From Marinobacterium rhizophilum DSM 18822 (GTDB lineage: Bacteria > Pseudomonadota > Gammaproteobacteria > Pseudomonadales > Balneatricaceae): 64,000 nucleotides of DNA. Position numbers and translations under genes: made by a program. Position 1 is the first letter of the stretch. Each line of letters opens with the position of its first letter. The notes beneath the pieces were generated by a model. That model worked only from the letters and a program-made list of their open reading frames with translations, was not told where the DNA came from and made no database searches. The DNA lies in the NCBI RefSeq assembly GCF_000378045.1, contig NZ_KB899097.1:108642-172641 (forward strand), written 5' to 3'. Positions 26,335-34,139 of the stretch are shown piece after piece.

Positions 26335-27612
26335 TTATGGTCTGTAGTCGGGGTTTTCCAGCAACAGCGCCATCCCCTGCCCGCCCCCAACACAGGCGGC
26401 GGCGATACCGTAGCGCAGATTGGCTTCGCGCAGTTGCCGGGCCAGTGTCAGCGACAGCCGCAAGCCGGTCGCGGCCAGCGGATGGCCGATAGCAATCGCG
26501 CCGCCGTTGACGTTGACCTTCTCGACGTTCAGCTCGAGCACCTGCTGTACCGCCAGGATCTGGGCCCCCTGGGCTTCGTTGATCTCGAAACGATCGATCT
26601 CGTCGATGCCGAGGCCACTGCGCTCGAGCAACAGGCGGATCGCATCGACTGGTCCGATGCCCATCACTTGCGGCCGCACGCCGACGATGGCCGTCGCCCT
26701 CAGATACGCCAGTGGGTTGCCGCCATCGCCCGGTTGTGCGCGGCATACCAGCGCGGCTGCCGCCCCATCGACCACCGCGCAACTGTTGCCGGCGGTCTGC
26801 ACACCGCCAGGATAGAGGCTGTTCAACCGGGACAGCGTCTCGAGCGAGGATGCCCGGATGTGGCTGTCGCGGGTGACGCTGTCGCAGCCACGGGGCAGCC
26901 TGATACCGCGGGGCTGGCAGCCTTCGGCCTCGAAATCCTGGGAACGGACAGCCACGATTTCACCGTCGAACCAGTTCCGGGCCTGTGCCGCGACCGCGCG
27001 TTCGAAACTTCTCGCCGCCCAGACGTCCACCTCTTCGCGTGCGAGTCCGTAAACGGACGCAATGCGTTCGGCGGTCTGGATCATGTTCAGACCGACCGCC
27101 GTGTCGAGCAGCGCCTCCCAGAGAAAATCCTTGAATTCGACATCCGCGCCGAGGCGAAAGCCGTTGCGATGGGTGAAGGCGGCAATCGGATTGCGCGACA
27201 TCGACTCGGTGGCCACGCACAAGGCCAGGTCCGACGCACCCTGCTGCACCTGATCGGCCGCCTGTCGCAGCACCTCGAAACCGGTGCCACAAATACGCTG
27301 CACGAGGAGTGCCGGCACCCGCAGGTCGAGCCCGCTGTAAAGGCCGATATGACGAGGCAGCAGATAGGCGTCGAATGCAGCGGGCCCGACAGACCCGACC
27401 ACCAGATTGTCGACGTCCCCGGCATCGACTCCCGCGGCCGCCAGCACCTCCCGACCGACCTTGATACCGAGGTCGGTGGGCGATACCAGCGACAGGGCCC
27501 CGTTGAGATCCACCCAAGGCGTGCGCAGCGCCGTCCGAATGCCGACGTCGCTGAATGCCTGATACTGTCCGCGCAGCCCCCCCGCCTTGCTAGTCGGCGA
27601 AAACGATGTCAT
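26335..27612 (-). CDS. Acetyl-CoA acetyltransferase / beta-ketothiolase
   Basis: The ATG at 27610-27612, behind AGGGACAGG, gives 425 residues; it overlaps the end of fcs by 23 bases. Thiolase motifs are present: the nucleophilic Cys in LVQRICGTGFEV, GGAIAIGHPLAATG with the active-site His, and the second Cys in AACVGGGQGMAL. It would cleave a beta-ketoacyl-CoA to acetyl-CoA and a shorter acyl-CoA. The same gene, often called aat, accompanies fcs-ech-vdh in pseudomonads, where the main route is retro-aldol cleavage by Ech, so thiolase is accessory or serves side-chain beta-oxidation of related acids. Confidence 0.9.
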   Translation of the reverse strand: MTSFSPTSKAGGLRGQYQAFSDVGIRTALRTPWVDLNGALSLVSPTDLGIKVGREVLAAAGVDAGDVDNLVVGSVGPAAFDAYLLPRHIGLYSGLDLRVPALLVQRICGTGFEVLRQAADQVQQGASDLALCVATESMSRNPIAAFTHRNGFRLGADVEFKDFLWEALLDTAVGLNMIQTAERIASVYGLAREEVDVWAARSFERAVAAQARNWFDGEIVAVRSQDFEAEGCQPRGIRLPRGCDSVTRDSHIRASSLETLSRLNSLYPGGVQTAGNSCAVVDGAAAALVCRAQPGDGGNPLAYLRATAIVGVRPQVMGIGPVDAIRLLLERSGLGIDEIDRFEINEAQGAQILAVQQVLELNVEKVNVNGGAIAIGHPLAATGLRLSLTLARQLREANLRYGIAAACVGGGQGMALLLENPDYRP

Positions 27613-29452
27613 CGGCCTGTCCCTCGTACAGGGCATCCACCCCGGATGCCCGCTTGCTCAACACTGCGCCCTGGTTGATAGACCCCTTGTCGGTCACTTC
27701 GCCCAGATCGAGTGACGGCGGCTCGGCCAGCAGGCAGGCACGATCGATGCGGTTGGAACTGCCCGAGGCGTCTTGGTTGAGCTCCCGCAGCAATCCCTGC
27801 AGCCACTGCCTGACCGCCGGAGCTGCCAGCGCCTCGGCGACGCTGGCCTCTGCCGGCAGGCCAGCGAGTTTGCGGCACTCCCGTACATCCGGAAAAATCA
27901 TCAGCCCCAAATAATCGCGGTTGGGGGCCGTGACCACCACATCCTGCACGTACGGCGCGCCCTTCAGGATCGTGCGGGTGCGCAGCGGGCCGACGCTGAC
28001 GAAAACGCCCGAGGAGAGTTTGAAATCTTCGGCGATCCGCCCGTCGAACATCAGACCCTTCTGCGGCTGCTCCGGATCCATGAAACGCAGCGCATCGCCG
28101 CTCTGATAGTAGCCTTCGTCATCGAAAGCCGCCTGCGTCTGCGCCTCGGAGCGCCAGTAACCCGGCATCACGTGCGGGCCGCGGAAACGGGCCTCGAGCT
28201 TGCCGTTGTCCGGTGCCAGCTTGACTTCGCAACCGGGTGCCGGCAGACCGACGTAGCCCGCAACCGAGCAGACGGGGCCGGTGGTGAAGGTGCAGGACGG
28301 CGCCGTTTCGGTCATGCCCAGCCCGGCCATCATGCGTATGCGCTCGCCGCAGTGCTGTTCGGCGATCCGGTCCAGCTGGTTCCAGACCGGCTGGGACAGC
28401 CCGGCGCCAGCGAAGAAGAACAGTTTCATGCGCTTGAAGAAGGAATCTCGCAATTGGGTATCGGACTCGAGGGCATTCGCCAGCGCCTCCCAGCCTTTCG
28501 GCACGGTGAGGTAGGCGGTCGGCGAGATCTCGCGCAGGTTGCGCAGCGTCTGCGCGAAATGCTGCGGTGTCGGCTTGCCGTCGTCGAGGTAGAGGGTGCC
28601 GCCGTTGTAGAGCACGATGCCGACATTGTGACTGCCGCCGAAGGTATGGTTCCAGGGCAGCCAGTCAACCAGCACCGGCGGCTCCTCGCCGAAAACCGGA
28701 AAGGTCTGCAGCAGCATCTGCTGATTGGCGCACAGCATGCGTTGCGTCGTCGTCACGGCCTTGGGCAATTTGGTCGAGCCGCTGGTGAAGAGAAACTTGG
28801 CGATGGTATCCGGCCCGGTGGCGACGTAAGCACGGTCGGCGTCGCTGCAGTCTTCCGGCGCCAGCAGGCTCGCGAACGACAGCGTCTCCCGATCCGGCAG
28901 CGTGCCTTCGGTGAGGACCACCGGCGTGTCCTTCGGTACCACCGCCGCGATGGCGCGGGCGAAGTGCTCGCCGCTGGCGGCAAAGACGAGGCCCGGCTGG
29001 ATCAGGTTGACGATATGCTCCAGCTTGGTGAAGTCCTGGGCGATCAGGGAATAGGGTGGCGATATCGGCGAATGGGGAACGCCGACGTACATGGCCGCGA
29101 GTGCCAGCTGCATGTGCTCCAGGTCATTACCGGAGAGAATCAGCAGCGGACGGGTCTCGGACAGGTCGAGGCTGACCAGACTCTGGGCAATTTTGCGTAC
29201 CCGTTGCAGCATCTCGCGATAGCAAATGCGCTGCCACTCGCCGTCATGTCTCCGCCGGGCGATAAAGGTCTGTTCGGGGCTGACCCGGGCCCAATGTTCC
29301 AGCCGCTCCAGCAGCCGGTCCGGATAGGCTTTCAACGGCTCGCGGGCACGCAGATAGATATTACCGTCCTGGTGGCGTATTTCCACGTCCGGCTCGCCGA
29401 TCGAAACCGGCCGATAGACGGCTTGCGAGGATGACTGGGTCGGAATAGTCAC
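27590..29452 (-). CDS. fcs: Feruloyl-CoA synthetase
   Basis: The GTG at 29450-29452 behind CAGGGAG gives 620 residues, the size of long-form feruloyl-CoA synthetases; an ATG-less extension upstream overlaps the vdh terminator region. The adenylate-forming signature is clear: the phosphate loop LFTSGSTKLPKAV, GLGMTETAP as the A5 block and YYQSGDALRF as the A7 block. It activates ferulate, and probably p-coumarate and caffeate, with ATP and CoA in the cytoplasm. It is the third gene of the minus-strand operon ech-vdh-fcs-thiolase-acyl-CoA dehydrogenase. Confidence 0.9.
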   Translation of the reverse strand: MTIPTQSSSQAVYRPVSIGEPDVEIRHQDGNIYLRAREPLKAYPDRLLERLEHWARVSPEQTFIARRRHDGEWQRICYREMLQRVRKIAQSLVSLDLSETRPLLILSGNDLEHMQLALAAMYVGVPHSPISPPYSLIAQDFTKLEHIVNLIQPGLVFAASGEHFARAIAAVVPKDTPVVLTEGTLPDRETLSFASLLAPEDCSDADRAYVATGPDTIAKFLFTSGSTKLPKAVTTTQRMLCANQQMLLQTFPVFGEEPPVLVDWLPWNHTFGGSHNVGIVLYNGGTLYLDDGKPTPQHFAQTLRNLREISPTAYLTVPKGWEALANALESDTQLRDSFFKRMKLFFFAGAGLSQPVWNQLDRIAEQHCGERIRMMAGLGMTETAPSCTFTTGPVCSVAGYVGLPAPGCEVKLAPDNGKLEARFRGPHVMPGYWRSEAQTQAAFDDEGYYQSGDALRFMDPEQPQKGLMFDGRIAEDFKLSSGVFVSVGPLRTRTILKGAPYVQDVVVTAPNRDYLGLMIFPDVRECRKLAGLPAEASVAEALAAPAVRQWLQGLLRELNQDASGSSNRIDRACLLAEPPSLDLGEVTDKGSINQGAVLSKRASGVDALYEGQADDIVFAD

Positions 29453-29542
29453 AGCAACGACTCCCTGGCTAAGATAAACACGAGGCCGCGCTATTGCATA
29501 AGCAGTTACGGCCCCGGCTTTAATTGTTATGGGCGACCAGGT

Positions 29543-29574
29543 GCCTGTCGGGCTTGGCTTTAAGTCCGACAGGC
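29543..29574. repeat. REP-like palindrome between vdh and fcs
   Basis: GCCTGTCGG and CCGACAGGC arms (flanked by GGCTT and AAGT) form a hairpin in the 130-base gap between vdh and fcs. The same arms occur at 51573-51619 after ligC, which points to a dispersed REP-type element. Here it may also weaken transcription between vdh and fcs. Confidence 0.6.
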
Positions 29575-29582
29575 TCCCAGGC

Positions 29583-31031
29583 TCAGATCGGGTAGTGACG
29601 CGGCTCGTTCTGGATGGTGATCCAGCGCAGCTGGGTGAAGTGTTCAATCGAAGCCTTGGCACCGAAACTGCCGTAACCGCTCGACTTCACGCCGCCAAAC
29701 GGCATCTGCGCCTCGTCATGCACCGTCGGGCCATTGATGTGGCAGATGCCGGACTCGATGCGCTGGGCAATGCCCATGGCACGGGAGACGTCTCGACTGA
29801 AGACTGCGGCCGACAGGCCGAACTCGGAATCGTTGGCCTTCCCGACCAGGGCGTCGTCACCGTCGGCGCGAATCACCACGGCCACCGGCCCGAACGACTC
29901 CTCGTAATAGAGCTTCATCTCCGGAGTCACGCCATCGAGCAGCGTAGCCTGCATGATGCTGCCTTCCAGTTGACCACCGGTCACCAGGCGGGCGCCCTTG
30001 CTCACGGCATCCTCGACCAGCGCCTTGATGCGCTCGCCCGCCGACACATCCACCAGCGACCCCAGCACCGACTCGCTGTGGTTGGGATCGCCTGCGACCA
30101 GCGTCTTCGTCTTGCGCGCCAGCTTCTCGACGAAGTCATCGGCAATGCGGTTGTCGACGATCAGACGCTCGGTGGACATGCAGATCTGTCCCTGGTTGAA
30201 GTAGGCGCCGAAGGCCGCCGCCTCGACCGCTGCATCCAGGTTGGCATCGTCCAGCACCAGCAGCGGCGCCTTGCCGCCCAGCTCCAGCAGTGCCGGCTTG
30301 AGGTGGCGTGCGGCCAGCTCGCCGACGATGCGGCCGACCTGGGTGGAACCGGTGAAGTTGACGCGACGTACCGCCGGGTTGGCGATTAGCGCCTCGACAA
30401 TGGCCGGGGCGTCCTCAGGCGCATTGGTGACGACGTTGACGACGCCGTCGCCCAGCCCCGCCTCCTGCAGCACCTGGCCGATCAGGCGGTGGGTATGCGG
30501 GCTCAGTTCGGAGGCTTTCAGCACCACCGTATTGCCGCAGGCCAGCGGCATCGCGATGGCCCGGGTACCAAGGATCACCGGCGCATTCCAGGGCGCGATA
30601 CCGAGCACGACGCCGCAGGGCTGACGCAGCGCCATGGCAAAGCTGCCGGGCACATCGGACGGAATGACTTCGCCGTTGATCTGGGTGGTCATCGATGCCG
30701 CTTCGCGAAGCATGCCGGCCGCCAGGTGGACATTGAAGCCGTACCAGTTGGCGGCGGCACCGGTCTCGCTGGCGGCCGCCATGAAGGCTTCCGCTTTCGA
30801 CTCCATCAAGTCGGCGCATTTGAGCAACCGGCGGCGGCGCTCGTTCGGCGCCAGCGCCGACCAGGCTGGAAACGCCGTCTGGGCGGCTGCCACCGCCGCG
30901 TTGGCATCCTCGACCGAGGCGGCTGCCGCGCGGGATACCACCTCACCAGTCAGCGGGCTCAGGCGGTCGAAGGTGCGACCGTCCGCTGCCGCGACAGCCT
31001 GACCACCGATCAACAAAGGTACGTCAAACAT
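29583..31031 (-). CDS. vdh: Vanillin dehydrogenase
   Basis: The ATG at 31029-31031 (MFDVPLLIGGQ) gives 482 residues, normal for the benzaldehyde/vanillin dehydrogenase branch of the aldehyde dehydrogenase family; a 26-residue extension upstream has no ribosome site. The general-base Glu is in LLELGGKAPLLVLDD and the nucleophilic Cys in NQGQICMSTERL, with the NAD-binding part around VNFTGSTQVGRIVGELAA. It oxidises vanillin, released by Ech, to vanillate with NAD. It lies between ech and fcs in the same operon, which settles the substrate class. Confidence 0.92.
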   Translation of the reverse strand: MFDVPLLIGGQAVAAADGRTFDRLSPLTGEVVSRAAAASVEDANAAVAAAQTAFPAWSALAPNERRRRLLKCADLMESKAEAFMAAASETGAAANWYGFNVHLAAGMLREAASMTTQINGEVIPSDVPGSFAMALRQPCGVVLGIAPWNAPVILGTRAIAMPLACGNTVVLKASELSPHTHRLIGQVLQEAGLGDGVVNVVTNAPEDAPAIVEALIANPAVRRVNFTGSTQVGRIVGELAARHLKPALLELGGKAPLLVLDDANLDAAVEAAAFGAYFNQGQICMSTERLIVDNRIADDFVEKLARKTKTLVAGDPNHSESVLGSLVDVSAGERIKALVEDAVSKGARLVTGGQLEGSIMQATLLDGVTPEMKLYYEESFGPVAVVIRADGDDALVGKANDSEFGLSAAVFSRDVSRAMGIAQRIESGICHINGPTVHDEAQMPFGGVKSSGYGSFGAKASIEHFTQLRWITIQNEPRHYPI

Positions 31032-31130
31032 AGGACTTTCTCGCTTATTCTGATTATTGGGGCACCAAGGGGTCGTGCCGTATGGCACCAAGCGGCAACC
31101 GGAAGACAACGGTTGCCGCTGCGATTTCGT

Positions 31131-31961
31131 TCAGCGCTTGTAGGTTTGCAGCCCCGGTTTTATCGACTTCTCGTCGAGGAACTGCTTCATGCCTTCCTCA
31201 CGTCCGCCTTCGGTGTCGAGCAGCCGTGACTGATCCAGCTTGGCGTACAGGTAGTCCTCGTTCTGCTCCCAGGTCAGCTCGCGACAGCGCTTGAAGCCAT
31301 TTTTCGCTGCCCGCATAACCACCGGGTTCTTCTCAAGCAGATTATTGGCCAGCTCGACGGTGGTCTCGCGCAGCTTTTCCAACGGCACGCTTTCGTTGAC
31401 CAGCCCCATTTCGGCGGCCTTGCGACCATCGAAGGTATTGCCGGTCATGATGTAGTACAGCGACTGACGATGGCCGACGGTGTCCGCCATGGCCTTGCTC
31501 ACCAGGTTGCCCGGAGGAATGCCCCAGTTGATCTCGGACAGGCCGAAGGTGGCCTCGTCGGCGCAGATCGCCAGATCGCAGGCAACCAGCGGGCTGAAAC
31601 CGCCGCCGAAGCACCAGCCGTTGACCATCGCGATGGTCGGCTTGGCAAACATGCGCAGGCGGCGCCACTGCCATTCGGACGCTTCGCGACGCACCTTCTC
31701 CTGCAGGATCTCGGGACCCGAGTCGGTCTCGCGAAAGTACTCCTTCAGGTCCATGCCTGCGGTCCAGGATTCGCCGGCACCGGTGATCACTACTACGCCC
31801 ACGTCCCCGTCCTGCTCGACCTGATCCAGCACTTCCAGCATTTCGCGGTTGAGCGTCGGACTCATGGCGTTGCGTTTCTCCGGACGGTTCAGCGTGACCC
31901 ATCCAATACCGCCCTGAACTTCCACCAACACGGTCTGCCAACGGTTTTCGTACTTGCTCAT
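31131..31961 (-). CDS. ech: Feruloyl-CoA hydratase/aldolase (hydroxycinnamoyl-CoA hydratase-lyase)
   Basis: The start at MSKYENRWQ gives 276 residues, the size of HCHL from Pseudomonas fluorescens. Residues known to matter in that enzyme fall at the same numbers: Met70, Ser123, Glu143 (LSEINWGIPPG) and Tyr239. The fold is crotonase, with oxyanion-hole segments AGMDLK and GWCFGGGFSPL. It hydrates feruloyl-CoA and then splits off acetyl-CoA to give vanillin. It is the first gene of the operon, downstream of a consensus promoter overlapped by a MarR-type palindrome. Confidence 0.95.
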   Translation of the reverse strand: MSKYENRWQTVLVEVQGGIGWVTLNRPEKRNAMSPTLNREMLEVLDQVEQDGDVGVVVITGAGESWTAGMDLKEYFRETDSGPEILQEKVRREASEWQWRRLRMFAKPTIAMVNGWCFGGGFSPLVACDLAICADEATFGLSEINWGIPPGNLVSKAMADTVGHRQSLYYIMTGNTFDGRKAAEMGLVNESVPLEKLRETTVELANNLLEKNPVVMRAAKNGFKRCRELTWEQNEDYLYAKLDQSRLLDTEGGREEGMKQFLDEKSIKPGLQTYKR

Positions 31962-32005
31962 CTTCTGGCCCTCACTTGGCACTTCTTGTTCGATTGCGTG
32001 ACTTC

Positions 32006-32034
32006 AAGATATCGCGATAGTTTAGTTATGTCAA
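32006..32034 (-). promoter_or_regulatory. Promoter of the ferulate operon
   Basis: On the minus strand TTGACA (32029-32034) and TATCTT (32006-32011) are spaced by exactly 17 bases, and the ech start is 45 bases downstream. The -35 box lies inside the MarR-type palindrome, which fits repression. Confidence 0.75.
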
Positions 32035-32041
32035 TTAACTA
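32023..32041. promoter_or_regulatory. MarR-type operator overlapping the ech promoter
   Basis: TAGTTA-N7-TAACTA is a perfect inverted repeat covering the -35 box. The same motif recurs 88 bases upstream and, with small changes, before marR. Confidence 0.7.
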
Positions 32042-32110
32042 TTTTAAAAAACCTATTTACATAATATATTCCCTTATATTACAATCATTTATAATTTATC
32101 AAAATTTATT

Positions 32111-32131
32111 ATAGTTACTTATAATAACTAT
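32111..32131. promoter_or_regulatory. Second MarR-type operator upstream of ech
   Basis: ATAGTTA-N7-TAACTAT is a perfect 21-base palindrome in the AT-rich upstream region. Two sites could allow cooperative binding or looping. Confidence 0.65.
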
Positions 32132-32289
32132 TTTAAACCAGGTGAACATCGCCTCGACATCTGACTTCAGAACAGCCGGCAGATCCGGGCATCGCGTGAC
32201 GACCATGGAAGGCCAAGCTACGAAAGCCATGCGGCAGGACAGCACCGCTGACGGCCTTAGCCACCCTACGTTTTCATCGCGATCAGACA

Positions 32290-32326
32290 TAAAAAGACCC
32301 CACCGAAGCAGGGCAACGCTGCTTCA
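32290..32326 (-). terminator. Terminator of the third sulfatase operon
   Basis: GAAGCAG and CTGCTTC form a 7-base stem; on the minus strand it is followed by GGTGGGGTCTTTTTA. It lies about 20 bases after the DUF3237 gene stop. Confidence 0.7.
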
Positions 32327-32346
32327 ATACTCAATTGAAGGGTGAA

Positions 32347-32808
32347 TCAGCAGACTTCGAACAGCTCCAGCTCAACGTCATCGGGTCGCCGGATACCGGT
32401 ACCGATAAACAACCGCTCGCAGATCCATTTCAGACTCGGCGACACCGTCTCGAACGAAGGGCTGCAGCGAAAATAGATCAGCGACGGGTCGACGCTCTCC
32501 CCTCTCACCAGGCGCGCAGTCGTATCCGGATCGGCGACGCGGATCGCCCGATTCTGCACGTAGATGTAGTCGCCACCGTCGGTTTCGATCGTATAGCGGG
32601 CATCCAGTTCGGCCATGCGCGGCGTCACGATCAGCTGGTAGTCGGCGCCGCCGCGCAGCACGCGCCCTTCCCAGCCGTCACCGACGACCTGGCCGCCGAG
32701 AATGGGAATCAGGCGCCGCAGTCCATGCTGCGCGGTGCCCACTTCCTGCGGGCTGTCCACCTGTATCTGCAACTTGGCGAAGGGTTTCAGGGTTGGCAAG
32801 GCAGTCAT
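32347..32808 (-). CDS. DUF3237-family protein
   Basis: The 153-residue protein shows the DUF3237 pattern: GLRRLIPILGGQVVGDGWEG, RGGADYQL, MAELDARYTIETDGGDYIYV and a C-terminal FRCSPSFET segment. The family is predicted to fold as a beta barrel. Its function is not established and no catalytic residues can be named. The gene starts eight bases after the sulfatase stop and is the last gene of the third receptor-permease-sulfatase operon, so it probably helps process the desulfated product or binds it. No signal peptide is seen. Confidence 0.8.
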   Translation of the reverse strand: MTALPTLKPFAKLQIQVDSPQEVGTAQHGLRRLIPILGGQVVGDGWEGRVLRGGADYQLIVTPRMAELDARYTIETDGGDYIYVQNRAIRVADPDTTARLVRGESVDPSLIYFRCSPSFETVSPSLKWICERLFIGTGIRRPDDVELELFEVC

Positions 32809-32816
32809 CGTCGTTC

Positions 32817-34139
32817 TTACCTCTGCGGCATATCTTTGAGTGAATATCCCAAACTGACGGTGGCGTCTTCCGGGATCGGCGGGATGGTTTCATTCCAGGC
32901 CAGCCACTGGTCGCGCATGGCGCTGAGGCGCTCCGGCTCCCGCTTCGCCAGGTTGGCGCGCTCGCGGGCATCCTGGGACACATTGAACAGGTATTCGTGC
33001 TCGTTGACCTTGAGGTACTTGTAATCCCCCAGCCGCAGCGCTCGCTGATCGCGATGGTTCATGCGCCAGTACAACGGACGTTCGAACTGCTCGACGTCGC
33101 CGCGTAGCACCGGCAGCAGCGACACGCCGTCCACCGGATATTCGGGATCGACCTCACCGTTGCCGGCCTCCAGCAGGGTACGGGACCAGTCCATCGTCAT
33201 GCAGTGCTGCATGCTGACGCTACCCGGCTTCACCACGCCGGGCCAGCGCACGATCCAGGGCACCCGGATGCCGCCTTCGGTCAGGTCCATCTTGCCGCCC
33301 ACCAGCGGCCAGCTGTCGGAGAAGCGTTCGCCACCGTTGTCGCTGGTGAAGACGATCAGGGTGTCATCGGCCAGCCCCTGCGCCTCCAGCGCCGCCATCA
33401 GTTGCCCGATGCCTTCGTCCATATGGTGAATCATGCGCCGGTAGGTATGGATGTTGCCGCCATCGAGATGGAACAGGCTGTTCCTGGAGATATCCTCGGC
33501 CAACTCGGCATCGTCCCGGGTTTCCCAGGGCCAGTGCGGAGCGGTGTAGTGCAGGCTGAGGAAAAACGGCGTATCTTTCCGCGCCGCTGCCGCGCGACGA
33601 TTGACGAACTCGACCGCACGCTCGGACAGCAGATCGGTCAGATAGCCGATCTCGTGATGCTCTTCCTCGTTGATCCAGAGATCATGATCACCACGCCCGC
33701 TCATGTGCGTGAAGTAGTCGACACCGCCGGCCATAATGCCGTAGAACTCGTCGTAACCAGATGCACGGGGACCGAAATGCGGCGGGTAGCCCAGATGCCA
33801 CTTGCCGATCAGGCCGGTGTGATAGCCCGCCTTCTTCAGCTGCGACGGCAGCGTCGGGATATGGGGCGGCAGGCCCAGCGTGCTGCTGCCCTTGCTGCGG
33901 CTGTTGATCGGCTCCTCCAGCGCGCCCCGCAGGCGATACTGATAGGCCATGGTCATCAGCGCAAACCGGGTCGGCGAGCAGACGGGCGAGTTGGAGTAGC
34001 CTTCCAGAAACAGCATCCCTTCTTCCGCCAGGCAATCAATATTGGGCGACACCTGACCGAACTGCGCCTCGCGACCGCCGTAGCATCCCAGATCCGCATA
34101 TCCCAGATCATCCGCGACGATATAGATAATATTAGTCAT
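32817..34139 (-). CDS. Type I sulfatase (arylsulfatase-like), cytoplasmic
   Basis: The ATG at 34137-34139 overlaps the permease stop as ATGA and gives 440 residues. The N-terminus NIIYIVADDLGYADLGCYGG supplies the paired Asp metal ligands, the formylglycine motif is canonical CSPTR (Cys54), GLIGKWHLG carries the Lys-x-His block and FTSDNGGER the second metal pair. These are the hallmarks of classic arylsulfatases (close in layout to the AtsA/AslA group). No signal peptide is visible, so it acts on imported substrate. It needs a formylglycine-generating enzyme encoded elsewhere. Aryl sulfates are a reasonable but unproven substrate class. Confidence 0.92.
   Translation of the reverse strand: MTNIIYIVADDLGYADLGCYGGREAQFGQVSPNIDCLAEEGMLFLEGYSNSPVCSPTRFALMTMAYQYRLRGALEEPINSRSKGSSTLGLPPHIPTLPSQLKKAGYHTGLIGKWHLGYPPHFGPRASGYDEFYGIMAGGVDYFTHMSGRGDHDLWINEEEHHEIGYLTDLLSERAVEFVNRRAAAARKDTPFFLSLHYTAPHWPWETRDDAELAEDISRNSLFHLDGGNIHTYRRMIHHMDEGIGQLMAALEAQGLADDTLIVFTSDNGGERFSDSWPLVGGKMDLTEGGIRVPWIVRWPGVVKPGSVSMQHCMTMDWSRTLLEAGNGEVDPEYPVDGVSLLPVLRGDVEQFERPLYWRMNHRDQRALRLGDYKYLKVNEHEYLFNVSQDARERANLAKREPERLSAMRDQWLAWNETIPPIPEDATVSLGYSLKDMPQR

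Noticed and set aside
26318..26782. N-terminal extension of the acyl-CoA dehydrogenase to 735 residues
   Set aside because: The extra 155 codons overlap the thiolase gene in another frame and are Arg/Gly-rich; the GTG at 26317 has a good ribosome site and gives the family length.
27773..29434. Long open frames opposite known genes (also 7157-8458, 15286-16503, 26434-27678, 45967-47202, 51568-52782, 58171-59628)
   Set aside because: They lie antisense to well-supported genes, have Arg/His/Gly-rich compositions typical of GC-rich shadows, and lack domains and ribosome sites.
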